From: Neorhizobium tomejilense
Lineage (GTDB): Bacteria > Pseudomonadota > Alphaproteobacteria > Rhizobiales > Rhizobiaceae
Length of the DNA: 64,000 nt
Direction: 5' to 3'
Assembly: GCA_002968845.1 (NCBI GenBank)
Contig: PVBG01000016.1
Location: forward strand, 1-64,000
Shown here: positions 1-10,478 of the stretch, piece by piece
Layout of the letters: every line of letters starts with the position of its first letter
Position numbering within the stretch: position 1 is the first letter of the stretch
Notes under the pieces: model-generated
What the model saw: only the letters and a program-made list of their open reading frames with translations
What the model was told of the DNA's origin: nothing
Database searches by the model: none
Translations under genes and position numbers: made by a program

Positions 1-320
1 CAACCCACCCAAGCCCCTGGGATGTAGATTCTTCTGCGCGCTCGCTCGTAATCTGATCGATTGTATCTGGCGGACACGTACAACGGTATATGTCGCCGCA
101 TCGCGCCGTAGAAGAAGCCCACTTCCTCAGTACGATGAACCATTTCCGTCATATGAAAATAGCGATCGCCATTTTCGTCGACCCTTCCGAAACGGGCAAG
201 CAACTCTCGCCACTCCTGAGAAAAGGCCGTCCATTCATCAGCCGTAGCCGCGCAACCAGCCATAACGTAAGCATCGCGGTCCGGCCGATAACTTTCGTCA
301 ATGTATGCGTGCCACCCCAA
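1..320 (-). CDS. DUF3800 domain protein, 3' end outside window
   Basis: This is an open frame running off the left edge. It has no ATG. The best start is TTG at 320-318, eight bases after a GAAGGGG ribosome-binding-like stretch, and an in-frame TGA lies about 40 bases further upstream. The visible 106 residues begin MGWHAYIDESYRPDRDAYV. The YIDES motif, the following AGCAATADEWTAFSQEW segment and the later YFHMTEM motif fit the N-terminal half of DUF3800 proteins. This family has an RNase H-like fold, unknown function, and is often found near mobile or defence genes. The other half and the neighbours are not visible, so no role is assigned. Confidence 0.72.
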   Translation of the reverse strand, partial: MGWHAYIDESYRPDRDAYVMAGCAATADEWTAFSQEWRELLARFGRVDENGDRYFHMTEMVHRTEEVGFFYGAMRRHIPLYVSARYNRSDYERARRRIYIPGAWVG

Positions 321-547
321 TCCACTTGCCCCTTCGCAGATTTCACCTTGGAAGAATAGGATAGGTGTTCAGCCTCAATCAAGTGGCGTCACAGACCGCC
401 GACCGTCGCCCCGACCAATTAAATCCCCTTGAAATCTCAGTCAGATCAAAAGCCTTTTCCGAGAACCGGGACTTCCCCACGCGATCTACCCACCCCACCG
501 GATTGGCAGGGCGGGCTCAAGGTTTTCATCCGGTTCCACGACGGATA

Positions 548-1003
548 TCAGTAGGGCGAATAGCACTGCTGGCGCGGGCCGTAATAGGGCTGGAACGTGT
601 TGTCATAGGCCCTGTAGGACCGGTAGCGGGCGTAGCACCAGTTCACGTGCGAATTGCCGCCGACATAACGCCGAGGCGGGTAGTAGCGCGGTGCGTATCT
701 CGGTGTGTAGCGCGGTTGGGCCAGTGCTCCGCCGATGATCGCGCCAAGTGCAAGCCCCCCGATGATCGCACCGGCATCCGGGCCGCGGCGGTGGCGGCGG
801 TAATGCCGGTCGCCATAATAGCGGTCGCGGTAATAACGACGCCCTTCCCAGCGGTCACGGTCGCGCCAGTAATATTGCACCTGCTGGATATCCTGAGATC
901 TCTCGATGCGTGGGGCGCCGATCGAGGGAAACGCCTGGGCGGGAGCGACGCCGCTAAAGGCCGTAATCAGGGACAAAACGGCGACGGCGAGCTTTTTTTT
1001 CAT
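548..1003 (-). CDS. BA14K family secreted protein
   Basis: The 151-residue product starts with a clear signal peptide (residues 1-24, ending AQA). It continues with an Arg/Tyr-rich stretch, a Gly-rich hydrophobic segment at about 78-94 and a C-terminal block with [19 protein letters not shown]. That C-terminal block is the signature of the BA14K family, first described as an immunoreactive lectin-like protein in Brucella and common in rhizobia. An AGGAGGTGAATT ribosome-binding site directly precedes the ATG. It is a single gene with no obvious operon partner. The location is probably periplasmic or envelope, and the molecular role in this organism is unknown. Confidence 0.85.
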   Translation of the reverse strand: MKKKLAVAVLSLITAFSGVAPAQAFPSIGAPRIERSQDIQQVQYYWRDRDRWEGRRYYRDRYYGDRHYRRHRRGPDAGAIIGGLALGAIIGGALAQPRYTPRYAPRYYPPRRYVGGNSHVNWCYARYRSYRAYDNTFQPYYGPRQQCYSPY

Positions 1004-1102
1004 AATTCACCTCCTCTGATTTTCCTTGTGAAGAAATGATCCTCCATTTCTCCTGAACCAGAGGTGAATGGTAAATTTTGCTTAACGTTGGCGTGTGTTG
1101 AG

Positions 1103-1636
1103 TTAGCGAACCTGATCCAAGAGGCGCTTGCATTCTAGGAGGTCGAAGAGCGCTTCCTGCAGCAAGGCACGGTCTTCCTTGCCGATGCTGGACTTGCCGA
1201 TCGACACTTCCATGTCGTCCTCGTGGGAGGTGCCGAACCCGAAAAAGCGGCCGCTCGGCTTCACCTTGGGGCGGCCGACGATCTGATCCTCTTCGGCCGT
1301 GCTGATCTTCGGCTCGGCCTGCTTTTCGCTGTTTGCCGCCATGATCGCTTCCATCGTGGCGAGGTCGCCTGATGCAATCGCAGAGACGAACTTGTTGCCG
1401 TTCGTCTTCAGAAGCTTCTGCACGCCCTTAATGGTGTAACCGTGATCATAGAGCAGGTGGCGGATGCCCTTCAGGAGATCGACGTCCTCGGGCCGATAAT
1501 AACGCCGCCCGCCGCCGCGCTTCATCGGCCGGATCTGCGGAAAACGCGTTTCCCAGAAGCGCAGCACATGCTGCGGCAGGTCGAGGTCGTCGGCGACCTC
1601 GCTGATCGTACGAAAGGCGTCCGGGCTCTTCTCCAA
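1103..1636 (-). CDS. MerR family transcriptional regulator
   Basis: The product has 177 residues. The N-terminal winged helix-turn-helix (residues 8-75) contains the MerR pattern [19 protein letters not shown] and the basic [18 protein letters not shown] segment. The C-terminal part is acidic and variable, without metal-binding cysteines. The only start in frame is TTG at 1636, with GGAG eight bases upstream. The nearby ATG at 1643 is in another frame. The gene follows ihfA on the same strand, an arrangement typical of Rhizobiales, where it closes the plsX-fabH-ihfA group. Its target genes are not known from sequence. Confidence 0.87.
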   Translation of the reverse strand: MEKSPDAFRTISEVADDLDLPQHVLRFWETRFPQIRPMKRGGGRRYYRPEDVDLLKGIRHLLYDHGYTIKGVQKLLKTNGNKFVSAIASGDLATMEAIMAANSEKQAEPKISTAEEDQIVGRPKVKPSGRFFGFGTSHEDDMEVSIGKSSIGKEDRALLQEALFDLLECKRLLDQVR

Positions 1637-1790
1637 AGTTCATACTCCAAACGGCAGGCTGCCCATGCCCCAAGGGCAGACTCATAGCCTCCGATACATG
1701 GGCGAATTATGCGCCGAATCGGACATATCTCAACGGTTTAAGCCGAGAGATTCAAGCATGTTCACAGGATTGCGGAAAAGATCGCGGACT

Positions 1791-2129
1791 TCAGGCGACC
1801 GGGCTTGCCGGCTTCAGTTTCGCCTTGCGCGCCGTATGCGCCTTGAGGATACGGCTCTTCAGCACGTTGGAGGCCTTGAACGTCATCACCCGGCGCGGAG
1901 AGATCGGCACTTCCTCGCCGGTCTTCGGATTGCGGCCGATACGCTCGTTCTTGGAGCGCACCTGGAAGGTCGCGAAGGAGGAAAGCTTGACCACCTCGCC
2001 CCGGACGATCGCATTGCATATTTCGTCAATGACCGTCTCAACGAGCTCGGCCGATTCCGTCCGCGAAAGTCCGACCTTGCGGAAAACCGATTCCGCCAGA
2101 TCCGCGCGTGTTACTGTCTTGCCGGCCAT
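1791..2129 (-). CDS. ihfA: Integration host factor subunit alpha
   Basis: The 112-residue product matches the HU/IHF fold along its length: helices at the N-terminus ([17 protein letters not shown]), the beta arm with [17 protein letters not shown] carrying the intercalating proline, and a short alanine/lysine-rich extension at the C-terminus typical of alphaproteobacteria. IHF is a heterodimer that bends DNA at promoters, origins and recombination sites. The beta subunit is not in this window. The gene lies between fabH and merR on the same strand. A short palindrome (about 2141-2155) just upstream of the start could be an autoregulatory site, but this is only a guess. Confidence 0.95.
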   Translation of the reverse strand: MAGKTVTRADLAESVFRKVGLSRTESAELVETVIDEICNAIVRGEVVKLSSFATFQVRSKNERIGRNPKTGEEVPISPRRVMTFKASNVLKSRILKAHTARKAKLKPASPVA

Positions 2130-2250
2130 GATCCCCGCCCAATTTTCGAAATTGATCTTATCAAAGCCGATAGAGAGTATTTTGCTTGAGCGCGAGGGTC
2201 AAGCACCTGTGCTCAATCGCTTATTTACGTTTCGGCCGATCGTTGCCGCC

Positions 2251-3222
2251 CTACCAGCGGACCAGCAATGCGCCCCACGTAAAACCGCCGCCCATGGCTT
2301 CGAGCATCACCAGATCGCCCTTCTTGATGCGCCCGTCGGAGGCGGCAACCGAAAGTGCCAAAGGAATCGATGCAGCCGAGGTATTACCATGCAGATCGAC
2401 CGTCACGACGACCTTTTCCAAAGGAATGCCGAGTTTCTTCGCCGATCCGTCGATGATGCGGCGATTGGCCTGGTGCGGCACCAGCCAGTCGAGATCGTCT
2501 GCCGTCGTGCCGGTCGCCGCGAACGCGCTGTCGATCACGTCGGTGATCATGCCGACCGCATGTTTGAAGACCTCGCGGCCCTCCATGCGCAGGTGCCCGA
2601 CCGTGCCCGTGCTAGACGGGCCGCCATCGACGTATAGCTTGTCCTTGTGGGAACCGTCGGAACGCAGATGCGCGGTCAGCACGCCGCGATCGGCGATCGT
2701 CCCCTCGCCTTCCGCCGCTTCGAGCACCAGCGCGCCTGCGCCGTCGCCGAAAAGCACGCAGGTGGTGCGGTCCTTCCAGTCGAGAATGCGGGAAAAGGTC
2801 TCGGCGCCGATCACCAGGACGCGCTTCGCCATGCCGCCGCGAATGTGCAGGTCGGCGGTCGCCATTGCATAAACGAAGCCGGTGCAGACCGCCTGCAGGT
2901 CGAAGGCGTAGCCATGTGTCATGCCCAGCCGGTTCTGGATATTGACGGCGGTCGCGGGAAAGGTGTTGTCGGGCGTCGAGGTCGCCACCAGCACGAGATC
3001 GATGTCATCCGGTGTCAGTCCGGCGTTTTCGAGCGCCGCACGAGCCGCCTGCTCGCCGAGAGACGCGGTCGTCTCGCCGTCGCCGGCGAGATAACGCTGA
3101 CGAATGCCCGTGCGCTGCACGATCCATTCGTCGGAGGTCTCGACGATGTCTTCCAACTCGCGATTGGTCACCACCCGCTTCGGGAGCGCTGCCCCGTAAC
3201 CGCGAACCACTGAACGGATCAT
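2251..3222 (-). CDS. fabH: Beta-ketoacyl-ACP synthase III
   Basis: The enzyme condenses acetyl-CoA with malonyl-ACP to start fatty-acid synthesis in the cytoplasm. The 323-residue product has the thiolase-type catalytic triad: Cys113 in [10 protein letters not shown], His in [10 protein letters not shown] and Asn in [13 protein letters not shown]. An upstream ATG at 3246 overlaps the end of plsX, but the ATG at 3222 ([11 protein letters not shown]) matches the usual N-terminus and length and is preceded by AGGATGTGAG. It is co-directional with plsX, 20 bases downstream of it, which suggests joint expression of fatty-acid initiation and phospholipid acylation. Confidence 0.95.
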   Translation of the reverse strand: MIRSVVRGYGAALPKRVVTNRELEDIVETSDEWIVQRTGIRQRYLAGDGETTASLGEQAARAALENAGLTPDDIDLVLVATSTPDNTFPATAVNIQNRLGMTHGYAFDLQAVCTGFVYAMATADLHIRGGMAKRVLVIGAETFSRILDWKDRTTCVLFGDGAGALVLEAAEGEGTIADRGVLTAHLRSDGSHKDKLYVDGGPSSTGTVGHLRMEGREVFKHAVGMITDVIDSAFAATGTTADDLDWLVPHQANRRIIDGSAKKLGIPLEKVVVTVDLHGNTSAASIPLALSVAASDGRIKKGDLVMLEAMGGGFTWGALLVRW

Positions 3223-3242
3223 TCTTAACTCACATCCTGTCG

Positions 3243-4289
3243 TCATGCCGCTTCGGGGCCAGCCGGCGGCTGGCGACGCGCATGGTAAATTGCGAGATCC
3301 TGCCGGATCTTCGCGTTGAGATCGTTGCGTGCCATGTCATAACCGACATCGATCGCGGCAGCAAAGCCGTCGGCATTGGCACTGCCATGGCTCTTGATGA
3401 CGATGCCGTTCAAGCCCAGGAACACGCCGCCGTTGACCTTGTTCGGGTCCATCTTCTCACGCAGCCTGTCGAAGGCGGGCTTGGCAAGAAGATAACCGAT
3501 CCTGGCCAGCAGCGTGCGCGACATCGATTCGCGCAGGAGCGTGGCGATCTGCCGGGCCGTGCCCTCCGCCGCCTTCAGCGCGATATTGCCGGTAAAGCCT
3601 TCGGTCACCACCACATCGACGGTGCCCTTGCCGATGTCGTCACCCTCGACGAAACCGTGATAGGCGATCGTCGGCAGGTTTGCCTCGCGGATCAGCCGCC
3701 CGGCCTCCTTGACCTCTTCCTGGCCCTTCACCTCTTCGACGCCGACGTTGAGAAGCCCGACTGTCGGCCTATCTATTTCGAAAAGTGAGCGCGCCATGGC
3801 GCCGCCCATGATCCCGAAATCGAGGAGCTGCTGGGCGTCGGCACCGATCGTCGCGCCGATATCGAGGACGATGCTCTCTCCCTTGAGGGTCGGCCAGATG
3901 CCGGCGATCGCCGGGCGCTCGATGTTGGCCATGGTGCGCAGACAGAACTTCGCCATCGCCATCAGGGCGCCGGTATTGCCGGCGGAAACCACGACCTCGG
4001 CCTCGCCGAGCTTTACCGCCTCGATCGAACGCCACATGGTGGAGATATAACGGCCGCGGCGAAGCGCTGCACTCGGCTTCTCCTCCATGCTGACGGCAAG
4101 TTCGCATTCGTAGAAGACGGATTTGTCCCGCAGCTTCGGATATTTCGCGAGAACCGGCTCGCATTCAGCCTTCAGCCCATAGATGAGGAAGGTCACATCC
4201 GGGTGGCGTTCCAGTGCCTTGGCAGCACCGGCAATGACGACCTCGGGACCAAAATCGCCGCCCATGGCATCGATAGAAATTCTGATCAC
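3243..4289 (-). CDS. plsX: Phosphate acyltransferase PlsX
   Basis: PlsX converts acyl-ACP to acyl-phosphate for the PlsY-dependent first step of phospholipid synthesis. The GTG at 4289 gives [19 protein letters not shown], the conserved N-terminus, with AGGGACGA just upstream. The longer ATG frame from 4340 adds residues not expected in the family. The 348-residue length is normal. The gene sits between a DUF177 gene and fabH on the same strand, the standard alphaproteobacterial order. Confidence 0.94.
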   Translation of the reverse strand: MIRISIDAMGGDFGPEVVIAGAAKALERHPDVTFLIYGLKAECEPVLAKYPKLRDKSVFYECELAVSMEEKPSAALRRGRYISTMWRSIEAVKLGEAEVVVSAGNTGALMAMAKFCLRTMANIERPAIAGIWPTLKGESIVLDIGATIGADAQQLLDFGIMGGAMARSLFEIDRPTVGLLNVGVEEVKGQEEVKEAGRLIREANLPTIAYHGFVEGDDIGKGTVDVVVTEGFTGNIALKAAEGTARQIATLLRESMSRTLLARIGYLLAKPAFDRLREKMDPNKVNGGVFLGLNGIVIKSHGSANADGFAAAIDVGYDMARNDLNAKIRQDLAIYHARRQPPAGPEAA

Positions 4290-4443
4290 TCGTCCCTGAT
4301 CCTTATCTTCGCCGAACGCATACCCCTGTGGGGGGACCATGCGCCAGTTCTCACGTCTCCAACGGCCCTTCGCTCCTCATGCGGGGCCGTGCCGGCGAAT
4401 TCGTGGCCAAAATATAGTTTTTGCCGTCGCTTACAACCCGTCC

Positions 4444-5013
4444 TCAATCCTTTTTCCAGTCCTTGAGGACGGCAAAGGGATTGGGGCGCCCGGACTTTTC
4501 ATCCGCGTCGGTTTCCAGGTGATCGGCAAACTCGGCGCCCGGTTCGCGCGGATAGGCATCGATCGCAAGTGCCGCGAACTCGGCCACCACTTCGCCGACA
4601 TCGATCGTGTCGCCGATGAACATTTCGGGAAGATCGGGCCCATCTGGATCGATGACCATCTCCGCGGTATCGCTGGTGACGATCCGCGCGAGCTTCGATC
4701 CCTCAGGCACGAAAATCTGCTCGAACTCTTCGTCTATCTTCGATGCGACAGGTTCGAGCGTGACGACCGAGGACTGGACGATATCAGCCTTCACGCGCCC
4801 CTTGAGACGCACGCCGTCCTTCTTCCACCGGGCGATCTGCAGTTCTGCTTTCAGCGAACCGACCGAAACGACCTGCCACAGCTTTGCCAGGCCCTCGAGT
4901 TCGCGCGCATCGGCTTCGAGCTTCACCGTCACCGCGTTCGCGGAAATATTCCCGACCTTGACGGGATAGGAAAAGGGAGGCTTTTCGCCTGCGCCACTAT
5001 CGTTCTTCATCAA
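4444..5013 (-). CDS. DUF177 (YceD-like) protein
   Basis: The product has 189 residues without signal peptide or membrane segment. The pattern of a basic/hydrophobic N-terminal half and an acidic C-terminal half (EEFEQIFVPEGS, then DPDGPDLPEMFIGDTIDVGEV) fits DUF177. This family is usually encoded next to rpmF or plsX and is linked by some studies to 23S rRNA metabolism. Its stop is about 150 bases upstream of the plsX start. It is separated by three bases from the upstream chaperone gene, so these two are probably co-transcribed. Confidence 0.85.
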   Translation of the reverse strand: MMKNDSGAGEKPPFSYPVKVGNISANAVTVKLEADARELEGLAKLWQVVSVGSLKAELQIARWKKDGVRLKGRVKADIVQSSVVTLEPVASKIDEEFEQIFVPEGSKLARIVTSDTAEMVIDPDGPDLPEMFIGDTIDVGEVVAEFAALAIDAYPREPGAEFADHLETDADEKSGRPNPFAVLKDWKKD

Positions 5014-5016
5014 ACC

Positions 5017-5568
5017 TCACTCTTCTCGCGGCAGCAGGCCCGGCAGGGGCAGAACCGCGTGGCCGCGCGAAATCTCATCTTCGGGAATGCCGGCGAGCGC
5101 CGTCTCCGCAACAATCATCCAGTCTGCCAGCCCTCGCATCCCAGGCCCATCCTCCGTCTTCGGATAGATATTCCGGCTAAGGGCTGCGGCAAGCGCCTCG
5201 CCGTCCTTGTCTTCGAGAGCGGCAGCATAGGTCTCCACCCGGCCATAGAACATGCCGGCCAGCTTTTTCATGCGTTTCGGCACGCTCTGGTCGCCAATGC
5301 CGAGTTCGCGGATCGAATGGTCGATATCCTGAAAAAACGCGTCGACGATCTCCTGGGCCAGTTCCTGACCGCTCGAATCGGATCTCGCCGTCCGCCTGAA
5401 GAACAGGATCATCACGATCGAAAGCATCTCGAAACGGCCCATGACCGTGTCCGGTACGTCAAGATCGCTATAGAAGAACGGAACGCGCGCCAACGACGTC
5501 AAGGTCGAATACTGACGGTCAACGATCGCCTGGTTCTGGTTTTTCTTCTTGAAAAGGCCGAAGATCAT
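5017..5568 (-). CDS. Ubiquinol-cytochrome c chaperone family protein (CBP3-like)
   Basis: The 183-residue product, starting MIFGLFKKKNQNQ at ATG 5568 with ACGGGAATTCAG in front, matches the CBP3/UQCC1-type chaperone family in bacteria. Recognisable parts are VPFFYSDLDVPDTVMGRFEM, a helical core and MKKLAGMFYGRVETYAAAL. The mitochondrial homologues help assemble cytochrome b of the bc1 complex, and the bacterial role is inferred from that. The longer frame to 5667 adds an unlikely N-terminus. It precedes DUF177 with a three-base gap. Confidence 0.84.
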   Translation of the reverse strand: MIFGLFKKKNQNQAIVDRQYSTLTSLARVPFFYSDLDVPDTVMGRFEMLSIVMILFFRRTARSDSSGQELAQEIVDAFFQDIDHSIRELGIGDQSVPKRMKKLAGMFYGRVETYAAALEDKDGEALAAALSRNIYPKTEDGPGMRGLADWMIVAETALAGIPEDEISRGHAVLPLPGLLPREE

Positions 5569-5824
5569 CTGAATTCCCGTTATTTGCCTCCAGGAACGCC
5601 CTGGCCTGCCACCGGCCATGTTGCATGGAAACGAAAGCTGGTTTACCGAAGCATGCACGAATTGCAATGCCGTTCCGCCGGATCAGCGAACGGGGTGGGA
5701 TCTTCACGGCCTTAACAACAGGTCGGGATCGATCTTATGTCCCTGAATAGCCACAATGGTAGGGTCAGCAGGGGCAGGTTGAGTTTGGGGGATGCCGTTG
5801 AACAAGCGGGTTTTCGGATACGAG

Positions 5825-6307
5825 ATGACATTCTTGAGTAAAACCGCGATGGCAATGGTCGTCGCATCCATCGCTGTCTCGGGTTGCACGTCCATGCAGA
5901 TCGGCGACACCATGTATAACGGCTACGTGGTCGACCAGAAGTCGCTGGAGCTTATTCCGGTCGGGTCGAGCCGCGAGCAGGTACTGCTGACGATGGGCAC
6001 GCCCTCGACGACGGCAACCTTCGATACCGAGGTGTTCTATTACATCTCGCAGAAACGCACGCGCGCTGCGGCTTTCATGAAGCCGAAGATCGTCGATCAG
6101 ACGGTGCTCGCCATCTATTTCGACAAGGACGGCGTCGTCGCACGCCGCGCCAACTATGCGATGCAGGATGGCAAGGTGTTCGACACGATTTCGCGCACGA
6201 CGCCGACCGGCGGCCGCGACCTCACCTTCCTGCAGCAGCTGCTTTCCGGCGGTTCCGGTGCCGGTGGGGCAGCAGCCCGCAGCATCCTGTCGAACTTCGG
6301 CAGGTAA
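5825..6307 (+). CDS. bamE: Outer membrane assembly lipoprotein BamE (SmpA/OmlA)
   Basis: This is the small lipoprotein of the BAM complex, which inserts beta-barrel proteins into the outer membrane. From ATG 5825 the product has 160 residues with a lipoprotein signal ending VSGC (Cys21). The SmpA/OmlA domain follows, including IPVGSSREQVLLTMGTPS and the later VAIYFDKDG-like strand (LAIYFDKDGVVARRANYA). An ATG at 5792 would add 11 residues but has no properly spaced ribosome site. The C-terminal tail (QQLLSGGSGAGGAAARS) is typical of alphaproteobacterial members. It is divergent from the chaperone gene and followed at once by a terminator. Confidence 0.92.
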   Translation: MTFLSKTAMAMVVASIAVSGCTSMQIGDTMYNGYVVDQKSLELIPVGSSREQVLLTMGTPSTTATFDTEVFYYISQKRTRAAAFMKPKIVDQTVLAIYFDKDGVVARRANYAMQDGKVFDTISRTTPTGGRDLTFLQQLLSGGSGAGGAAARSILSNFGR

Positions 6308-6325
6308 GCACCTCGAACGAAACAA

Positions 6326-6360
6326 AAAGCCCGCGGGGATCGCTCCCCGCGGGCTTTTTT
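6326..6360 (+). terminator. Rho-independent terminator after bamE
   Basis: A strong GC hairpin (GCCCGCGGGG, loop, CCCCGCGGGC) is followed by six T. On the opposite strand it also has a run of T after the stem, so it can stop the convergent hppA transcript as well. Confidence 0.92.
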
Positions 6361-6380
6361 ATTTCACGTTTGGCCGGATA

Positions 6381-8522
6381 TCAGCCGGCAAGAACCGCGA
6401 GCAGCAGAAGCGCCACGATATTGGTGATCTTGATCGCCGGGTTGACGGCAGGGCCTGCCGTATCCTTGTAGGGATCGCCGACGGTATCGCCGGTGACCGA
6501 TGCCTTGTGGGCTTCGGAACCCTTCATGTGGCGGGTGCCGTCCTTGTCGACGAAGCCGTCCTCGAAGCTCTTCTTGGCATTGTCCCAGGCGCCGCCGCCC
6601 GAGGTCATGGAGATCGCCACGAACAGGCCGTTGACGATGACGCCGAGCAGCGATGCGCCGAGGGCCGCAAACGCCGAAGCCTTGTCGCCGCCGGAGATCA
6701 GCAGGACGCCGAAATAGACGACGATGGGGGCGAGAACCGGCAGAAGCGACGGAATGATCATCTCGCGGATCGCAGCCCGTGTCAGGATGTCGACGGCGCG
6801 GCCATAGTCAGGCTTTTCGGTTCCCGCCATGATGCCCGGCTTTTCGCGGAACTGCTTGCGCACTTCCTCGACGATCGAGCCCGCAGCGCGGCCGACGGCG
6901 GTCATCGCGATGCCGCCGAACAGGTATGGGATGAGGCCCCCGAAGATCAGGCCGGCGACGACGTAAGGGTTGGAGAGGTCGAAATCGATTTCGCCGACGC
7001 CGTTGAAATACGGATACTGGGCACTGTTTGCCACGAAATATTTGAGATCGTTGGAATAGGCGGCGAACAGAACCAGCGCGCCGAGGCCGGCAGAACCGAT
7101 CGCATAACCCTTGGTGACTGCCTTGGTGGTGTTGCCGACAGCATCGAGCGCGTCTGTCGACTTGCGCACTTCCGGCGGCAGGTGGGCCATTTCGGCGATG
7201 CCGCCGGCATTGTCGGTAACCGGACCGAAGGCATCGAGCGCCACGATCATGCCGGCAAGGCCGAGCATGGTGGTGACGGCGATGCCGGTGCCGAACAGGC
7301 CGGCGAACTGGTAGGTGGCTATGATGCCGCCGACGATGACGATCGCCGGAAGGGCGGTCGATTCCAGCGAGACCGCGAGGCCCTGGATGACGTTGGTGCC
7401 GTGACCCGTCACCGAGGCCTGGGCGATCGAGTTTACCGGGCGCTTGTTGGTACCGGTGTAGTATTCGGTGATGACGACGATCAGCGCCGTCACCACGAGG
7501 CCGAGCAGCCCGCAGATGAACAGGTTCGCGCCGGTGATCGGCTTGCCCGCAACGGTGCCGATCGTGCCCCAGCCGATGGTCAGGGAGGTGGCGATGGCGA
7601 GACCGACGATCGACAGCAAGCCGGTGACGATCAGGCCCTTGTAGAGAGCGCCCATGATCGAGCCGTTGGAGCCGAGCTTGACGAAGAAGGTGCCGATGAT
7701 CGAGGTGATGATGCAGGCGCCGCAGATCGCCAGCGGATAAACCATGACGGTCGCGAGGATCGGCGCGCCGGCAAAGAAGATCGCCGCAAGCACCATGGTG
7801 GCGACGACGGAGACCGCGTAGGTTTCGAAAAGGTCGGCTGCCATGCCGGCGCAATCGCCGACATTGTCGCCGACGTTGTCGGCGATCGTCGCGGGGTTGC
7901 GCGGATCGTCTTCCGGAATGCCGGCCTCCACCTTGCCGACGAGGTCGCCGCCGACGTCCGCACCCTTGGTGAAGATGCCGCCGCCGAGACGGGCGAAGAT
8001 CGAGATCAGCGAAGCGCCGAAGCCGAGCGAGACGAGCGCGTCGATGACTTCACGCGAGCCGCTCGGATGGCCGAGACCGGCCGTCAGAATCCAGTAATAA
8101 ATCGAGACGCCGAGGAGAGCGAGGCCTGCCACCAGCATGCCGGTGATGGCGCCGGATTTGAAAGCGATGTCGAGACCGGCCGCAAGGCTTTGGGAAGAAG
8201 CCTGGGCGGTGCGCACGTTGGCGCGGACCGAGACGTGCATGCCGATGAACCCGGCTGCACCCGAAAGTACGGCACCGATGACGAAGCCGACCGCGGCGGT
8301 GCCGGACAGCAACACCCAGGCCAGAATGGTTACGACGACGCCGACGATGGCAATGGTCATGTATTGGCGCGCCAGATAGGCCTGTGCGCCTTCACGGATA
8401 TATCCGGCGATCTCCTGCATGCGGATGCTGCCCTGATCGGCAGCCAGCACGGAACGCGTCGCCCAGACGGCATAAATGATCGATAGCAACCCGCACACGA
8501 TCACACCCATAATTACGGTCAT
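6381..8522 (-). CDS. hppA: K+-insensitive membrane H+-translocating pyrophosphatase
   Basis: The enzyme couples hydrolysis of pyrophosphate to proton export across the inner membrane. The 713-residue product from ATG 8522 (AGGGAGAGGAAAAGCG upstream) has about 16 hydrophobic segments. It carries the pyrophosphate-binding motifs [19 protein letters not shown] and [19 protein letters not shown], and [11 protein letters not shown] near the end. The GNTTKA motif has Lys where K+-dependent enzymes have Ala, which marks the K+-independent class. The gene has its own long leader and stands alone between bamE and an MFS gene. Confidence 0.96.
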   Translation of the reverse strand: MTVIMGVIVCGLLSIIYAVWATRSVLAADQGSIRMQEIAGYIREGAQAYLARQYMTIAIVGVVVTILAWVLLSGTAAVGFVIGAVLSGAAGFIGMHVSVRANVRTAQASSQSLAAGLDIAFKSGAITGMLVAGLALLGVSIYYWILTAGLGHPSGSREVIDALVSLGFGASLISIFARLGGGIFTKGADVGGDLVGKVEAGIPEDDPRNPATIADNVGDNVGDCAGMAADLFETYAVSVVATMVLAAIFFAGAPILATVMVYPLAICGACIITSIIGTFFVKLGSNGSIMGALYKGLIVTGLLSIVGLAIATSLTIGWGTIGTVAGKPITGANLFICGLLGLVVTALIVVITEYYTGTNKRPVNSIAQASVTGHGTNVIQGLAVSLESTALPAIVIVGGIIATYQFAGLFGTGIAVTTMLGLAGMIVALDAFGPVTDNAGGIAEMAHLPPEVRKSTDALDAVGNTTKAVTKGYAIGSAGLGALVLFAAYSNDLKYFVANSAQYPYFNGVGEIDFDLSNPYVVAGLIFGGLIPYLFGGIAMTAVGRAAGSIVEEVRKQFREKPGIMAGTEKPDYGRAVDILTRAAIREMIIPSLLPVLAPIVVYFGVLLISGGDKASAFAALGASLLGVIVNGLFVAISMTSGGGAWDNAKKSFEDGFVDKDGTRHMKGSEAHKASVTGDTVGDPYKDTAGPAVNPAIKITNIVALLLLAVLAG

Positions 8523-8741
8523 TCGCTTTTCCTCTCCCTTAGCGCCGGGTGGTCCATACCCTCCGGCCGTGCACCCCTGCGACGGCGCACATCCACGAGA
8601 TGAGCAAAGACCGCCGCAATACTCCATAGTGCGCATTCCCGCGCAGACGACCGCTCCCCTCCCAAGGAATCCGGGATCGCCTACGCGGACGGGAGATTGC
8701 GGTGGAGATGAATTGGCGTCAAGCCCCGAAGGGACAAGACT

Positions 8742-9965
8742 CTAAGCGGATTTCACGGAAGAGCGCTTGAACATCAGCGCCAGCACTAGACCGAGGCAGA
8801 CGATCGTCACCGGCCAGATGATCAGGTTCATGAAGGACCAACCGTAGGCGGTGAACACCTTGCCCGAGGAGAAGGAAGACAGCGCTACCGTGGTGAAGAG
8901 GATGATGTCGTGAAAACCCTGCACCTTGTCGGCCTCATGCGGGCGATAGCTGGAGGCGACGATGGCGGTCGAGCCGATGAAGGCGAAGTTCCAGCCGATG
9001 CCGAGCAGCACCAGCGCGCCCCAGAAGTTCCACAGCTCGATGCCCATATGGGCGATCACGGCGCAGCCCATCAGGATCAGGAGCCCGGCGGCGACGATCT
9101 TTTCGACGCCGAAGCGTGAAATCAGCATGCCGGTGAAAAAGCTCGGCGCGAACATGGCGAGCACGTGCCACTGGATGCCGAGTGTGGCCATTTCCGACGG
9201 AAAACCGCAGCCGATCACCATGGCAAGCGGCGCGCCGGTCATCATGAAGGTCATCAGCGCATAGGAGGAGATGCCGCAGATCATGCCGGTCAGGAACCGC
9301 TGGGTGACGACGATCTCGCCCAGCGAACGCGCCGGGGCCGAAGCCGCGTGACTGCCGCTCATCTGCGGCAGTTTCAGCGGCGCCAGCATCAGGAGGGCGA
9401 TCAGATAAAGCGGAATGACGGCCACGAAGGCGCCGGCGAACAGCACGGGCGACAACAGGTCCTTGGTCCAGATCGCAAGCTGCGGCCCGAGGACCGCCGA
9501 AACTATGCCGGCCGCGAGTATCCAGGAGATCGCCTTCGGCTTGTAGAACGAGGGCGACGCATCGGCGGCGGCGAAACGGATCTTCTGGGTGAAACCATTG
9601 CAGAGGCCGATCAGCAGCAGGCCGACCGCAAAAAGCCAGAAGTTCGAATGGAACAGCGCGATTGCCGCGGTGGCGGCCCCCACCGCTCCGAGAACCGAGC
9701 CCAACATGAAGCTCGCCTTGCGGCCGAGGAACCGCGAGGCGATGGCAACCGCGACGGCGCCGGCCGCCATGCCGACATTGAAGCCGGTCAGCGGAGCGGT
9801 CGCGAGCGACTTGTCATCGCCCAACAGCTGGTAACCGACGAGACCGCCGAGCGCAAACACCAGAGGCGGCGCCGAACCGAGGACGGCCTGGGCACCGGCA
9901 AGCAGAGCGACACTGCGCCGGGCGGTGCTCATCTGTATCTGAAGACCGTCTACCGCGCCGTCCAT
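8742..9965 (-). CDS. Major facilitator superfamily transporter
   Basis: The 407-residue product has about 12 hydrophobic segments and an MFS-type loop with SRFLGRKASFMLGSVLG between segments 2 and 3. Substrate cannot be read from sequence. Another possible start is ATG 9932 (MSTARRSVALL); neither start has a strong ribosome site. It lies 30 bases downstream of nusB on the same strand. In enterobacteria thiL and pgpA follow nusB, and here an MFS gene takes that position. Confidence 0.85.
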   Translation of the reverse strand: MDGAVDGLQIQMSTARRSVALLAGAQAVLGSAPPLVFALGGLVGYQLLGDDKSLATAPLTGFNVGMAAGAVAVAIASRFLGRKASFMLGSVLGAVGAATAAIALFHSNFWLFAVGLLLIGLCNGFTQKIRFAAADASPSFYKPKAISWILAAGIVSAVLGPQLAIWTKDLLSPVLFAGAFVAVIPLYLIALLMLAPLKLPQMSGSHAASAPARSLGEIVVTQRFLTGMICGISSYALMTFMMTGAPLAMVIGCGFPSEMATLGIQWHVLAMFAPSFFTGMLISRFGVEKIVAAGLLILMGCAVIAHMGIELWNFWGALVLLGIGWNFAFIGSTAIVASSYRPHEADKVQGFHDIILFTTVALSSFSSGKVFTAYGWSFMNLIIWPVTIVCLGLVLALMFKRSSVKSA

Positions 9966-9995
9966 GCTGCCCCACCCTGTCTTGCCATTTGGTTT

Positions 9996-10475
9996 TTATT
10001 TCTTGGCTTCGCCGCGTACCTGCTTGGCAATGCGATCGAGGACAGCGTTGACGATGCGCGGCTCTTCCTCTCCGAAGAAAGCGTGAGCGATCTCGACATA
10101 TTCGGTGACGATAACGGCTACCGGCACGTCCTTGCGCTCGAGGATTTCGAACGTACCGGCGCGCAGGATGGCCCGCAGCGTCGAATCGAGACGCGACAGC
10201 GGCCAATCTTCCTGCAGAGAGGCGCGGATCAGCGGGTCGATCTTCACCTGATCGCGCACGACGCCGGCAACGATCGAGCGGAACCATGAGGCGTCGGCCT
10301 TCAGATAGGTGTCGCCGTCGAGTTCCTGTCCGAGGCGATGGGCCTCATATTCGGCCACGACTTCCAGCACGCCGGTCCCGCCGACATCCATCTGGTAGAG
10401 CGCCTGCACGGCCGCCAGGCGGGCGGCGCCGCGCTGATTGGCCGGCTTCACCGGGTGTTCGCCTTCCTTGGCCAT
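9996..10475 (-). CDS. nusB: Transcription antitermination factor NusB
   Basis: NusB binds boxA RNA with NusE (S10) and supports rRNA antitermination. The 159-residue all-helical product contains [17 protein letters not shown] near the N-terminus and [21 protein letters not shown] later, both diagnostic. ATG 10475 is used; TTG 10478 is directly before it. The gene starts three bases after the ribH stop, so the two are translationally close and surely one transcript. Confidence 0.95.
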   Translation of the reverse strand: MAKEGEHPVKPANQRGAARLAAVQALYQMDVGGTGVLEVVAEYEAHRLGQELDGDTYLKADASWFRSIVAGVVRDQVKIDPLIRASLQEDWPLSRLDSTLRAILRAGTFEILERKDVPVAVIVTEYVEIAHAFFGEEEPRIVNAVLDRIAKQVRGEAKK

Positions 10476-10478
10476 CAA

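Noticed and set aside
6156-8486. 776-codon open frame opposite hppA
   Set aside because: It is antisense to a clear pyrophosphatase gene; its sequence is Arg/Asp/Gly/His-rich, the usual mirror of GC-rich codons, and matches no family.
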